Assembly (NCBI GenBank): GCA_030141605.1
Contig: JAQGDQ010000021.1
Location: 312,001-376,000 of the forward strand
Length of the DNA: 64,000 nt
Direction of reading: 5' to 3'
DNA from: Tubiluchus corallicola
Lineage: Eukaryota; Priapulida; Priapulimorpha; Priapulimorphida; Tubiluchidae
In this document: piece after piece, positions 1 to 13,300 of the stretch
Position numbering within the stretch: the stretch's first letter is position 1
Layout of the letters: every line of letters begins with the position of its first letter
Translations under genes and position numbers: made by a program
Notes under the pieces: model-generated
Told to the model about the DNA's origin: nothing
What the model saw: the letters and a program-made list of their open reading frames with translations, nothing else
Databases searched by the model: none

Positions 1-443
1 GCTGTGAAAGACACAAGTTGCTGCTTACATCTCTCTAATTGCTGCCAGCAATTCAAACTAAAAAACAACCATGAAGTAAATTCCTGTTTAAAGCAATTAA
101 TGAAGCCATTTGTGTCAGGCTTGCCCGGGTAATTACATCTGGATTACTACTCAGCATCGCTTCTAATTGTATTTTGCGAGTTTGCCCTGCAGTGACGTCA
201 TTTTAGTACTCGTGGGTATACCTTTCATCTTTTCTTTCATTAGTTAACCTAATGATAAACAGCTATTTTATGTCTTATGACCAAAGTGCAATCTCCGAAA
301 GTGCTGAGATGCTGAGATGTTTTTCTTCCATTATTTCCAGCCGTTATTATGTTTTGTAATAAATATTTAAGCTCTTAATTGACTGTTTATTGTTGTATTT
401 CTGTCTCTTTTATCTCTTTTACCTAACTGTTTTTATTACACAG
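1..443 (+). other. AK7 intron (5' part outside window)
   Basis: No coding exon is seen. The stretch ends in a pyrimidine-rich tract and the acceptor CAG at 441-443, directly before the AK7 exon at 444, so it is read as intron. Confidence 0.6.
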
Positions 444-3400
444 AGGTGGTCATTTGTCTAGAAGCTAGCGATGATTTTCTGAAAGACAGAGTAATGAATT
501 TACCGGAGGTGGTAGTCAATGGTACTCATAATGAGGAGGCAGGATTTCTTCGTCGACTAGATGCATATAGAAAGACAAACACGGATGATGAAACAGTCCT
601 CAACTTCTTTGATGAACACGAGATTCATCCTTATCGAATTGGTATTGTTGGTATTCTTGTTAGTAATTTAACTTGTAAACATTGTCACTGAAACAGTTAG
701 TCTATCAGCACTGCAAGTAATTGTTGAAGCAAGTGCTTTCTTTGTTTGCGTTTATTATTGTCCTTAGTATAGTCGTGCAGTCATTGAGCAGCTTAATAAA
801 AACTGAATTTTACGAGTCTAGGAAAAATTGTTTGAAATTAGACAAATTTGAGAAAGGAATTGTCCTTAGCATATAGGAGAAATCTGTGTTTATACTAAGG
901 TGCTAAATGTTTCTAGGCAGAAGTCAAAAAACTAAATGACATAGACATAATAGAAACTTGAGGCAGTTGACTTTAAAGCTTCATGAGTTTAGTCTGCCAC
1001 TGCAGCTGCAGTCGTCATCATCATTGTTGTTGCTGTGATGTTTCACCATCGCTGCTGCTCCTATGCTATAGTTGTCACTATTGTACTTGTTGTTTGTGCT
1101 GTTGTTGCTGGCAGTGCACTGGTAGCCCTGCTGTTGTTATCAGTGTCAATGTTTATGTTGTTGCTGTCGCTATTGCATTTTGTTTAAAACTTAGAAATTG
1201 TTTGGCTCCAACTGTAAGGAACTTGTGTATGTTGTATATGTTGTATGTTGTGTGAGTTTATCTGACCCAGTGGGAGAATTGAAATTCCCCTAGGAAGATT
1301 TAAATACCTATGAGATGGTATGCTAAACTTTTTCTTAAATTATGCACTAGGCTTTGGCATTCACAGAAACAAGATTTTTTTAATTTGCTTCTTATTTGTT
1401 TTTTCTGTATTTGTCATCATTGTTGATGTTTGTCTTGCCATTGTGGCTATTGATGTCCAACTAAAAAGCTACAAACTGTAATAGTCGTTTTTCTTGCTGC
1501 TTATCTTACTAGAAGAGAACAATAGCAATTTACCTGCTGCTCCCGATTATAAAACAGCTAATCTTTTGTACAGTTGATTTAAATGCAATGTTAAATATAT
1601 AGCGTTATTTATGGTATAAATAACAACGTTACAAGCTTTCTCAACGCTTTATAGCTTTTAACGGCACACAGTAAATTGATTAGATGTGCCTTATGGATAT
1701 ATATATATCGTTGCTTTTAACATCCGATAACCTAATATCTTTTGGGTGTTCTTGTTAATATTATTACACATACACGCGTAAACATATATAGTCTAACATA
1801 CGTTAAAGCCGTAAAGGTCAATTGATTTACGTGGAGCAACGTGTCATAATTATACTGTTTATTTGGTATATTAACATTTTTTCATTTTTTGTGTAGTTGC
1901 CACCTACATGTAGTAGAAGCAAACATCGAAAATAAGAAATGTTAGTTTAATTGTTTACTTGGTTACATTCAAAGAAAATTACTTTTCACAAAATTTAATT
2001 GATTATATTAATCATTTATGTGCAAATCTTTCTACTAAAATTGATAAACTGCAACTGAAGAAAATGAATAAGTGGTATATGTAAGTTTTGAACGTTCAGT
2101 TTTTTATATTAATTAAACGAAAGCAATAAAATGTTGTTTTTTAATTCAAAAATTCACATTTTTAAAAGTTTTAATTAATTGTTAAGTAGTTGTCAAAACT
2201 AAAAAACACCTGATTTAGTGATTTAATTGTATTATAAAAAGTATAAGTGATTTTGATTGAGGAACATTTTGATGCCATCAAAATGCAAGAATTTAAATGA
2301 TTTTGTGATTCTAATTTTGTGTCATTATAACTCCTTATACGCCTTAGGATGAAGTACAACTGTCACATGATATTTGATTTATAAATTAAAATTACCAATA
2401 ATTTTTTCTGAGAATAAGCATTATTATTCCAAAAGATTTACTTTAAAAAACTATTTAATTCTTTTTGACCATAGTACACTTCTCTGCAATTTTATTAAAG
2501 ATAAATTAAATGCCAAATAAAAAAATTTAAATTTGCTAATTTATTAATTAATTTAATTAATTTTTTCTTGTAATGGATTATTACATTCATCAGAGATCTA
2601 CGTCTTTTGAAGCTTAAACTGTTACAACCTTCTTGAGAAAAATATGAAAAAATTATGCACATAATAACAAAAGATAAATAAACAATCACCAGAAAACTAT
2701 TTTTACCAAGTATGAAAGCTAACATAGAAACTTGCTCCTAATCTTTTCATTGAGTCTGGTATTTCATCAATCCATGATACTAGTTCTCTTTTCATTGTTC
2801 TAATAGCTCCCCTGTGTCTCAATTAATTGTCTCCAGATTTACTCCTGGTTTTTGTGATAATCTTAGTTAATCTGTCTTACACAGATGCTCTTCACTGATT
2901 GAGCAAGAACAAAACAAAACCTGTCCTCATTATGTAACTCTAAACTAGTTGAGAGGCTTTCATTAGGTAAGTAGGTATGTGTAGTGTAGTCCATGCCTTG
3001 CAGTGGAACATCAGACAAACACTTGCTACAGTGTTATATAACATCTTATGCTTGATTGGCATCATTTTAGTGGAAAGTTTGAGCATTACAATTTTTGTAT
3101 TCAACACAGCATTAAAAATGTGTAGCTGTTACACAGAGAGTATATCTACTTTGGACTGTATCAAATAACTGTAGTGGAATGTAAGCTTTTGTCAGTGCTG
3201 GTGGTACTGTTTGATAACAATTTTTTGTTTTGACACAGTATAAAGGATGTTGACTTGGTCAGCCTCTTTGAGTCCTTTACTTCACTCTGGACGACGATTT
3301 GCTCCGTTTGGTTTACTAATCTCTGGAGCATGTTACGTGCTTTTCGCATTTTTATTCACCCATAGTCGAACAAATAACACTCATGTCAGTATTGTATTTC

Positions 3401-6400
3401 CTGTGGTTAACGTAAGAAGACCTCATATTATTTACAATGAAACAGGGAATGCTGAGACTGTATGTGATGATAGATACGTGGACGATGGGAAGAGCCTGTT
3501 TGATAGGTGTCAGCCCGTGTGCAAACCGGGACATTTTTTCTTACCTGGAATGCTCTCCTGCCATCCTTGGCTCTTGTGCGATGATATCAAGAAGATGCGA
3601 TTCGTGTCATTTCTCAAGAAAGGTGGCATGAAAAATATCTTACTCAGGAAGTGGAACAACTATACGGTGGTATCGATGAAAGTTAGGGATCTCTTTCAAC
3701 GGAGGTACAGTCAGTACTTGAGTCGTTACAAGATGTTTTCGTCTAATCCTTTATTTGCTCAGCTGGTTGGTTACTGTTCTAGAACTCGAGAAATGATTGT
3801 GCAGTACTACAAGTACCAGAACTCGTGGTTGTTGGAGGATGCTCTTCACTCAACTCAAGTCAGTGAAAGCAATGTCAGTACACGAGTTCGCTTCGAACTA
3901 TGCATTGACTACGTGCGAATTATTGCCTTTCTTCATTCTAAGAGCAGGTTTCTTTGTGATGCTAACACACTGTACAAACTTGCTTCTCAGTACCTTATAA
4001 CTGACAACCTCCACTTGATTCTTGCTGACGTAGATCATCTCATTAATGCAGGAACTGATTGCCCGTCCTGGTTTAGTAAAGATCTTACATTTGAACCACC
4101 CGAAACTGCGTCGACAGTGAAGCTGGCTAAATACTTTACCAATTGGATGGGAGACTATAAAGAACGTGTGAAACAGCTTCAGTTCAAGTCTGACGTGTGG
4201 AAAGTTCCTGATGTCTGTAGTTTATACCTGGGAGTAGATCCAGACAGCAAGAAACTAATTATTAAAGAGTCGAAGGTTGCTCTGGACTTACTAAAGCCTA
4301 TTCATGATAGGTGTAAGGATTGGTCTCCTGATGACAGACCTTCAGCTGAGGAAATTGTGCAATATTATGAACAGATTCAGGGGCAGTTGTTTTAACTGTG
4401 TTTTATTTCTTTACTAGTGTAATTGGCAGAATTTGTAGAATTTACTTTCATTGACTCTTATCACATGGTCTTATAGAGTTTAGTAAAATGATTTTACAGT
4501 TTCGCTTTTATTTTGTTTTGTGCTTTTATTGATGCTAAAATAAGAAAATCATTGTTCATGTATGTTGTTCTTGGGTTTGTCTTTAAAAAAGTGAATTGAG
4601 GTTGTAAGGTACAATATACTGATCTGTGACCACTGAACACAGTACTCTAAAATGTCTTAGATTTTAAATAGAAAAACACAGTGGCATGTAGATCTAGAGC
4701 ACTTTAAATAAACTCTTTTAATAAGAAGCCTATCATTCTGTGCCTTTGCTTTGTGAAACGATGACATTAGAATGCTAAATAATTAATGAATAGTGTGAAT
4801 ATGTTGTACAATTTAATTGGCTGAATTATTAATAAATTGTATTTTTTAACTGCATTAGCAATTTCAACATATTGGTAAGTAATGTTTTTAGTGCCAGTTA
4901 TTGCTGTGTATGTAGTTCAGTGTTAGTACTAAATTAAACAATGCTACTCAGATAATTAGCTGTTTGCAATAGAAAATCTGCCAAACTATTCGATAATAGT
5001 TATCTCTATTTGGATGTCTGCCTTTTTTAGGAAAACCAGTAAAATCTCAAATTACTTATTTACAAATTGCTGTGTACTATAGCAATGCCAACAGAACAGA
5101 GTGAATTGACATTTATTGCAAAAGAAACTTAACAATAACAAACTTTCAACAAATTTTTAGGATGACGGAATGCCAGAGAGATGGCATTTTTGACTTCGTA
5201 ATAACGTTACTGTCTGTGTAATTAGAGATTTAATCAGGTTACTGCTAATTATTTTCAAAGCTTTTCTTGTTGGTTTTGCCAAGTTTCATAGCTGTGAGTG
5301 CCATTTGTTTTTACTACCGTATAAAAAGAAAGGTCGGCTTCTCTTCAATGCCAGTTGGCCAACAAACTTTTCGTCAAAAGAATATATAAAATCAGACATA
5401 CTTAAAAAGCCTGTCATCTAACTGTGTGTGACTTTGTTTTCTTTGCATCTATCTGCGATCATTGCTTCAGTGTAACTTGCACAGACTAATAGAGAGCTTT
5501 AACTGTAGAACTGATGCATTTGGCAAAAGTATATCTTCAAGAGAGCATTTCTGATAAAGAAAATTTCATCACAGGAAAGCTAGTAAATTAGGTTGTGCTC
5601 AAAAAAAGAATAAGGTATAAAACGAATGAATGCATGAGTTAACAAAGTGCTACATGTTGTTTGTTTGTCTTGTTTACCGTCTTCCTGCGAATACAGCTGT
5701 TAAATCTATAACTCTCATTGCTAAGTAGTTTCAGAGTCATGCAGCAACTTTACGTAAAACAGAATAGTTTTTCAAAACAAGTTTTAAATTCAGCAATCAT
5801 AAAACGTTCTGAGATTTTAACCATGGACGCCCTTTTAGTTACTTCATTGCATTCTGTATGTAAATATGTAAATATATGTAAATCCCTCGAGAATCAAACC
5901 TTTGGTTTCTACAATTTTTCTGCTTTCCTTTTATAAGATTTTGTTAGTACCTATGCTAATATATAACTTGGTCGAAACAGCTTTAACATTTGTTTAATAT
6001 GTAGGATTAACACTGTCAAATAAAGCGCCAGGAATAATTTATTCATATATTATAAAAGACCCATTTTTTTACTGGCAGTTTGACATTGTTTCTGCAACAC
6101 CATGATGATTCTTTAGAGAAAAAGGTAATAGTGAGGGAATGAAATTTTCAAACTGCACTGCACTACATTGTAGCAAAACTTAATGTGCGACTTGAAATTG
6201 TATTTTAGTGCACAGTCCTGATGATTTAGGAAGTTATAGAAGTGAGAGAGCTTGATAACCTGAAGAAAATATTAGAACAGATTTCTTTTATATTTGAATA
6301 TACGTGTGCAGACTGCTTGGTGTTGTAACATTTTAATGCAAGAGAAAGTCTAGAAGCATGAGTTACACAAGGGAGAACACAATTACCTGCTGGTAAACTG

Positions 6401-9400
6401 TACTACATAGATTTGGAGGTGCAGAAGTAATGCATGTTTTCTGTTTCAGACATGTCATTTGCTTGTTTCAGACATAACAGAAGACTTCAGTCCACTTATG
6501 GCAAAAACCATGGAAAAAATTAAAAGCATGATTGGTGCTCCAAGGAATTATGGTAAGTGATATATTATCCTCTTTTTGTATGGTTGACATTTAAACATAA
6601 TTTTAAGTATTGAATAAAAACCAGCATCGTGAGATTTTATTAATGTACTTTGCAAATTCCCTATTCGCGCATCCAAATTAGAACATTATAATTATTGACA
6701 TGCCATAATAGTGATGTCTGATAAACACATTTTAGCATTAAATTTGCAGTGTTACCAGTAATTTCCCATTCGGCAGTGTCTGATTGAACAAATTACGGGA
6801 ATTGCGGGAACAAGTTAAGATACAGCTTCTTGAGCTTGCTAGTTATATATCTCTTAGATCAGCAAAATTATCGTCTTAATGTTTTTGTTTCATTTACATG
6901 TGGTTTTATTGCATACAGAGTTAGCAGTAATGCTATCAAAATGATAAAACTTGTAAATTAAACCCCCACGATGACCATTAGGCGCAGTCGTTTTATTGGT
7001 AAGTCATTTGAAATTCAAGTTTAAATATCATAAAGTTTGAAAAAATAATCTGAGTATTCGTTAAGCACGCTGCATTAATAAGCAAAAGTATGAATTTATA
7101 TTGTCAATAAAATCAATAAGGTGTTTTTTTGGTGCATCAGCGGTGCACACTGGATGGCGATGCAGTGCCATTTTACCAGGTGGTGTGAATATTTTAAAAT
7201 ATTAAGAATTTTCTTTTCCAATGACATAAGTCTTTCAAACAAGTAAGCGTAATGCTATTTAATAACTTTTTATGGAAAGTTTTTTGGCACATGCTTTAAA
7301 ATTTTCCTTTCTTCTCCTTATAAACAATAACCCAGTACTTTAATTCAAAGTGCCAGTTGGCTTGTTTGGAGTGGATATTTACAAACAAAAGAAATGGCCA
7401 GTTTATTATGCTGCTAGAATAAATAACAGAGGTACAGTAAAGCAGATTTATCATTGAAATTGGAAACTGTTCCTCCAGTGATTTTCTTTGAAGGGCATAG
7501 CATCTGATGTCTAAATCCGCCATGACTGTTTCTGTTTCTATGATTGAATTTCGTGTAGAGTTAATTTATGATTTTAATGTACTATTGCTTTTGTAAAAAA
7601 TCAATGAATACGTACATAAAGTGCCCATAGCCCTACAGAACTGACTAATGAATAGCAATAATATGGATTTCTGCTTACACTTTGCAGGTAAAACACCTGA
7701 AGAAAAAGAAGAAGAACTTCGAATAGAGATGGAAGAAAAGGCTAGAAAAGAGGAGGAAGAAAGAATAGAGAAGGAGCGATTAGAAGCAGAGGCAAAAGCA
7801 GAGCAGTTGGCAAGGGAGACAGAGTGGGTATGACTCATTCTTTTTTTGATTTTATTTATTTCCAAAAATGGTTAAATGTAAGACAGGTTTTAAAGGGAGA
7901 TCAGTTTTCGAACTTTTATGAACTGAGTTTTGAAATATTTACTGTAATGAACCCTGTCACTAGGCTTACTGATATAATCATACATTGCCATCACAAGTTA
8001 AATGTTGCCATTTTTACTTTTTTTGTTAGAATCGATAGCAAATGCTAATGAATACAGTATGTTTTCAAATTATTTAAAATGTACGCATCATTTTGTTCAT
8101 TAAATTTCATTTCAGTTGCATTTTAATTAGTTTCTTCAAACATCGAGTAAGTATACCAATACTTAGCCATTCTGGTGCAGTGCATGGTAGCTGCTTACAA
8201 ATTTTTATTGTGTCCGGCAATTTTTGGTGACGAATATTATTTTCTTTTTTCTGCTTCTTTATACATGAGTTATTTCCGGTTTTTGAAAAACTGGCATGCA
8301 ATCAAGCTGTCATCAGATATATAGTTCTGTTAACTGCTGTTAATTTGATTTTTTTTAATCAGTGTCCATCCTTTGCAATGAGAATTTTTTTAACATAATC
8401 TTATCATGAGTTAGCTTCATTTCTTGTGCAGTAAAGGACAATGTCCAGATTGGAATCTGTGTCAGTCTAATTCCTATTAGAATCTGTGTCAGCATCATTG
8501 TGTTCAAGATGCTAGTCCTAAGTTACCTTTAACTTGATATTTTATTAGCAGCCAGAAGTAGTTAAGTCATTATGAACGATCAGTAGCAATACTAGTTGTC
8601 TTCACACTTAACTGTTCATTGTGTTGTCACGTTAATAGTGGAAATATTCAATGTATACAATAAGATTGTTTTTGGAAAAACTGCTCAATAACATCTGCTC
8701 ATTGACATTGAATTGAATTTAAATGCAATTCATTGTTATTGACTTTCCAAAAGCAATCTTACAGCATAGATTGCATTACATTTTGCACCCCAGTATTATT
8801 CACCGTTTCTGTTCTCAGGCTTTTAGAATTTTTAGTAATTATATTTTATATTATTGGCAAATTCAGGCATATTTATATTCTGTATGTCATAGATCACTTT
8901 GTGTGAACTGTAATGTGCATATTGTATACTTAACCATTTCATATTAGTGTGTATCATTCTGTAACATTGTAAAGCTTTATTGCCTTTATTTTTGCAACGT
9001 TGTTTTTGTAACTGTATTTTAATTTTTAATTTTAGAAGCCTATAATCTGATGATATCCACTGCCAGCATTGAAACATTTGGAAAATGATTTTTTAATAAT
9101 ATTTTAGTCTTTGGTGTAACATAACATAAAATTCAGACTAGTTCTAATAACTTAATTTTAGTTGGTCTAAGTGAGTTAAATGCTTCCGTTTTCTTGAACC
9201 CAGTCTGTCAATATGAAGCCATGGCTTTGTTAGACTAATTGCCTTTATGCCTTAATGTGAGTTTAATTGTTCATTCAGCTCCTACATGAATTGTTTTGAG
9301 ATTTCTTTTAATGACTGGTCATTTAGGACTGCGTTGACACATTTATTCACTACATATTTTTTTACTGCAAAATGCAGTTTGTATAATACTATAGTCATTT

Positions 9401-10323
9401 TAGCATCTTCTGTGAAGTTTTTTTAAACCTTATCAGTCTCCTCGTTTGCTGTTACATGATATGATCAGTTTACTATAATTTTACTTCTAAGAATGTCAGT
9501 CAATGTGGAACGGGCTTGATGTCATGCTTGGCCGATTTTCAGAGTACTTGGGATGAAACAGAGACCGGAGCTGCAATATTATGTGTTTAATTAATAATTA
9601 ACAAGTAGTTTTTTCTTGTAAAACATATTCAATGTACAAAAGCTTAATTATTCTGTCTGATTTTCTGCAGGCAGCCAGGCTATCTCGAGTCCGCTACGAG
9701 GAGCAACAGTTACTGGAGACTCAGTCTTTGCCAGTTCGTAATTACCTCATGAACAACATCATGCCAACATTGACCAAAGGTTTGCTAGAATGTGTCAAAG
9801 TTCGTCCTGATGATCCAATTGATTATTTAGTAAGTCAGTATTGCTTAAGCGAACAGAAAAGAACTCACTGCGCTTTATTTCAGAGCAAGATTTGTTGGGT
9901 TATGAGGCTTTTTATCTAGAATCAAGTTTAGTCACTACTGAATAATTATTTTAAGATCATTTAATCAGAGTCATTTTGCACTTTTAACTGTAGTTACACT
10001 TATTCAATTTTTGCCATTCTGTTCATTCCATTCTTGTATTATTAACGTCTTGTCAATTGAATCAACATAATAAACATATGATACCTAAGTTACATGTATT
10101 GTTAATAAGTAATCTGTTCAGTATTTTATTCAAATGCCTTTATATTCTTGATAGTTTAAATTTTTCATTGTTTACACCTTTCTTTTTGCTGCTGCATTAA
10201 TTTGATATTCTTATCAAAGTCTTCTTCTTTTGTTGTATTTATCCGTGTTTAACTCGAAAATTTTGTTGTCTTTCATTTTAGGCAGAGTATTTGTTTAAAA
10301 ATAATCCTGCCTCATTTTGGTAA
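444..10323 (+). CDS. AK7: Adenylate kinase 7, C-terminal exons (partial gene)
   Basis: Five exons splice in frame: 444-641, 6472-6552, 7688-7827, 9671-9829 and 10282-10323 (stop TAA 10321-10323). All have AG acceptors and GT donors (GTATTG, GTAAGT, GTATGA, GTAAGT), and the phases agree. Exon 1 carries the end of the adenylate kinase domain ([17 protein letters not shown], then [19 protein letters not shown]). Exon 2 ends in the GAPRNYG motif. Exon 3 is a Glu/Lys/Arg-rich coiled coil. Exons 4-5 form the Dpy-30 dimerisation motif ([18 protein letters not shown], then [16 protein letters not shown]). AK7 transfers phosphate between AMP and ATP and is known from motile cilia; the Dpy-30 motif is thought to dock on axonemal partners. 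The N-terminal Rossmann-like part and the P-loop exons lie upstream of the window. The first visible intron (642-6471) contains POMK. The 3' UTR end is not clear; an AATAAA lies near 11938. Confidence 0.93.
642..3238 (+). other. AK7 intron, part upstream of POMK
   Basis: No conserved exon is found. It includes a TGC/TTG-rich low-complexity patch at about 985-1170, which accounts for a cysteine-rich ORF there. The 3' end is a pyrimidine tract with acceptor AG at 3237-3238, probably closing a 5' UTR intron of POMK. The POMK promoter should lie in this stretch, but I cannot place it. Confidence 0.5.
3247..4395 (+). CDS. POMK: Protein O-mannose kinase (SGK196), nested gene
   Basis: One uninterrupted coding exon of 382 residues (the human protein is about 350). 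It phosphorylates the 6-position of O-mannose on alpha-dystroglycan core M3 glycan in the ER lumen. A short N-terminal tail is followed by one hydrophobic segment (about residues 18-38), as expected for a type II membrane protein. A Cys-rich lumenal start follows ([20 protein letters not shown], residues 92-111). The kinase fold is divergent as in the family. The catalytic loop is [14 protein letters not shown] with Asp238 in place of HRD; the DFG position is ADVD (Asp261/263); an EPPE segment stands for [13 protein letters not shown] and [10 protein letters not shown] match the C-lobe. N-glycosylation sequons occur near residues 43 and 64. The ATG at 3247 follows a likely acceptor at 3237-3238, implying a 5' UTR intron. 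The gene lies on the same strand inside an AK7 intron. Candidate AATAAA signals lie near 4704 and 4830. Confidence 0.93.
   Translation: MLTWSASLSPLLHSGRRFAPFGLLISGACYVLFAFLFTHSRTNNTHVSIVFPVVNVRRPHIIYNETGNAETVCDDRYVDDGKSLFDRCQPVCKPGHFFLPGMLSCHPWLLCDDIKKMRFVSFLKKGGMKNILLRKWNNYTVVSMKVRDLFQRRYSQYLSRYKMFSSNPLFAQLVGYCSRTREMIVQYYKYQNSWLLEDALHSTQVSESNVSTRVRFELCIDYVRIIAFLHSKSRFLCDANTLYKLASQYLITDNLHLILADVDHLINAGTDCPSWFSKDLTFEPPETASTVKLAKYFTNWMGDYKERVKQLQFKSDVWKVPDVCSLYLGVDPDSKKLIIKESKVALDLLKPIHDRCKDWSPDDRPSAEEIVQYYEQIQGQLF
4396..6471 (+). other. POMK 3' UTR and rest of AK7 intron
   Basis: AT-rich with several AATAAA hexamers (about 4704 and 4830). No further coding exon is recognised. It ends with the acceptor TTTCAG at 6466-6471 before AK7 exon 2. 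Confidence 0.5.
6553..10281 (+). other. AK7 introns 2-4
   Basis: Introns 6553-7687, 7828-9670 and 9830-10281 between AK7 exons. The short ORFs in them (for example minus-strand 7566-7865, antisense to the coiled-coil exon) show no homology I recognise. No repeat is obvious. Confidence 0.6.
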
Positions 10324-13300
10324 GTACTGTCACTGGTAAGTAGTGCCACATGGCACTGTCATATTATTTACTTTTGTCTTACAGTTGTTATTGTACAACA
10401 GAAACCCTATGTTTGTCTGCAATTTTTTTCTTCATTATAAGTCTTGCAGATTCAACAAAAAGTATGTCATAATTACCTGAATTTTTTACGAAACTGTTAT
10501 TTGTGAACTAAAAGTGTGAAGCAGTGATTTTGACTTTTTTGTTGAAATTCAACAAGTTTTTCATAGATACTGCAGCTGCATTGCAAAGTGCAATCAGATG
10601 AAAAAAGTTTTGCAAATTTTGGTCGTGTATGAATGGCCCTTGTAATTAAACAGATATTACTTCTATGGTGAAGACATTGACATCAGTATAAAAGCTTGTT
10701 ACTAAAACTGGCATTATTTTTGTTTCGCTGCATATTTTCTTTGCCCACATTATTGTCACCTTTATCACCACCATCATTCACACCACTGCTGTTATTTTTG
10801 CGTGCAGTGGCGAGCATTACTATAGTTCATCAGCCTCTGTAGTAGTTATGTATACAACTAAAAGATGTGAAATGTAATAATTGATACTGCTTTAATATCC
10901 TCGCAGTTCACACCTTCAACAAGGTGTTACAAATCACCAAATTTGTTGATAAACTTGTAAACACCATAAAGTTACCACAAAAAAGGGTATAAACATTAAA
11001 TTACTACAAAAGAGATGAATTGATTGCTGAGCGACTCATCTAGAACAATGGATCCTGCATAAGAGAGCGAAAATTTGCAAATACTGCTTTCCTTCCTTAG
11101 TTCCTGGAATTTCCCCAAGTGGAATGCACACTAGACTGACAATCATTGTTGGAAGCCGGTATAGACGAAAACCCCAGTCACAGACATAAAAAAGACGTTA
11201 ATTATACTTAGGGGGGACTGTGGGCCACGGTCACAGTTAAATTGCCATTGTTATTGTCACCACCTTTGCGGTAATTGAGAATATCTCTCTCTGTTCTAGC
11301 TTTTGTTACTGAGTGTTTATTATTTCACTTGCTCAGCTCTTGCTGTGCACTTAATCTACAATGAAATTTCAGAGTCAGTTAGTTTTCTAGACTGCATTAG
11401 ATTTTTCATTTCAATCAATTGCATTATTCAGCAAGGTAGTGTTAGTCAAAGTAAAGTTTTTTTATGGCATGACAGTCTCACTTGTATTGGTTAATATTTG
11501 ATTGGATTGCAATCACTGGCTAACACATTCCAGAGACTGGGTAATAATTTTATTCAAGAGAAGCCAATTACTTCAGATGGTCTAGATTAGTTCAGAAACT
11601 TTAAATAATTAAGACGTGACTAGTTCGGGTCAAGTTTACTATAGTCATTATCATGGCATATATGATTTTTTATTTATCATATGATTTTTTTACTCATTTA
11701 CTGTTCCATATTTCATGATTTTTGTATTACTTCTTGTAAATACTGTATGCTTTCATTTACCAGTGCCATTCCTCTTTTTTGTTCTGAAAATTACCTTGCT
11801 TTTTGCTTAGTTTTCCTTTTTTGCATCATTACCATTTTTAGCTGTTTTGTTATGTTTTCATCTTCCTCTTCCATGTATTTTTTCTTCTTATCTTTTTTCT
11901 CGTTGTCTTCACCATTGTTACTGAAATTGACATGACGTAAATAAATGTTTTTAGAACTGTGCAAAGACAACTTAAGTCTGTAGTGATTGCTGTTTCTTTT
12001 CAGTGGTGCTTATAATGTTTAGTGTTTCTAGCACTTGTGTCACCATCTACAACAATTATTAATAAATTTTGCAGAAGCCAACATAACTTTCATCAGTTTC
12101 TTTATGATTTTGCTGATTTGTTACTTTGTATGACTTTCTTAAAATACTATTTGTGAAATTCCTTATCTTGTTATTGGCTTCTTGTTTTTCTTTTTTGAAA
12201 CGTTTTTATTGTTTTACAGAAAAATGTTGTTATATCTCATTCAGGAAACAGGAAAATGAAATGCCAAAGAAACGTTGATACATCGCAGCAATAATATTTT
12301 GATTGTATGCTGCAACTGCGATCAATCTCATTGAATTTTGATACGTGATATGCAAGGCAATTACAATCTAAATGGACAAATGTCAACATAAAAAAACTTA
12401 CTGGCTGTAATCGCATGTTATGTGCACTTCTTATTATATTATATTATATTATATTACAACGATACTGTGTTGTAGCTGAGCCTCGTGGCTTCATTATAAA
12501 TGGCTTCCAGCTTCTTATAGCAGATAATTATTTGCTTTAATGATGTATCTGCCAGCGGGTGATTCCTGTATAACTAGGGCAACCTGTTGGCTTCATACAA
12601 ACAAACCTATTTGTTCTTTGATTCGTGATTATCTGAATAACATTATTGAGCTGGATAACAAAAACTTTATGGGCTTCATTAAATATTCACTGGGGTAAAG
12701 AAAGGCTTCCCACCAGCAGTAATTTTCAAATTCTTGTCATTCCTGACCTTGAAAACTATTCGAGTTGAGAGTAAACACAGTTTTATGGCTTTGGAGTGAA
12801 GTGCATTTGCTTGGTCAGTGTGTATTGTTTGCGTACCATTCAAAGCCAGCCATTTGCTTTATATTACAGAGCAGTAATGATTCTCCTGGAGTGATTTGCA
12901 AAATCTGCTAGATTTATTCGTGGCATTTGAGCAATGGATTATGACAAAAATTGATTGAATATCTTGCAAAGCAGATTTCTCTTGTGCTCTATCTATCTTA
13001 TGCATTTCCTATAAGAAGCTGAAGGGTTCAGTGTTTATTTCTAGATTGTAAAGGAAAAGAATGTTTGCTGAAGTGAAATTCAAGTGTAGTTGTATAGCGA
13101 TTATTTTAGCATTTGTAAATTATTATTTTAGAGTTGGGAAAGTTTTGTTAGAAAATAATGTGTAAGGTTATGTATTGCATGCCTTGAGTTGGACTGTCTG
13201 TTGTTACTTTTGTAATTTTTATAGTTTTTCATATTTATTATCTGTTGTATATAGGTTATTTTTAATAATTAATGGTATTTTTATATTGCATTGAAAGATT

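Noticed and set aside
983-1255. Cysteine-rich 90-codon ORF in the AK7 intron
   Set aside because: Generated by TGC/TTG/TGT low-complexity sequence; no signal peptide or exon borders.
7566-7865. 99-codon minus-strand ORF rich in Ser
   Set aside because: Antisense of the Glu/Lys-rich AK7 coiled-coil exon.
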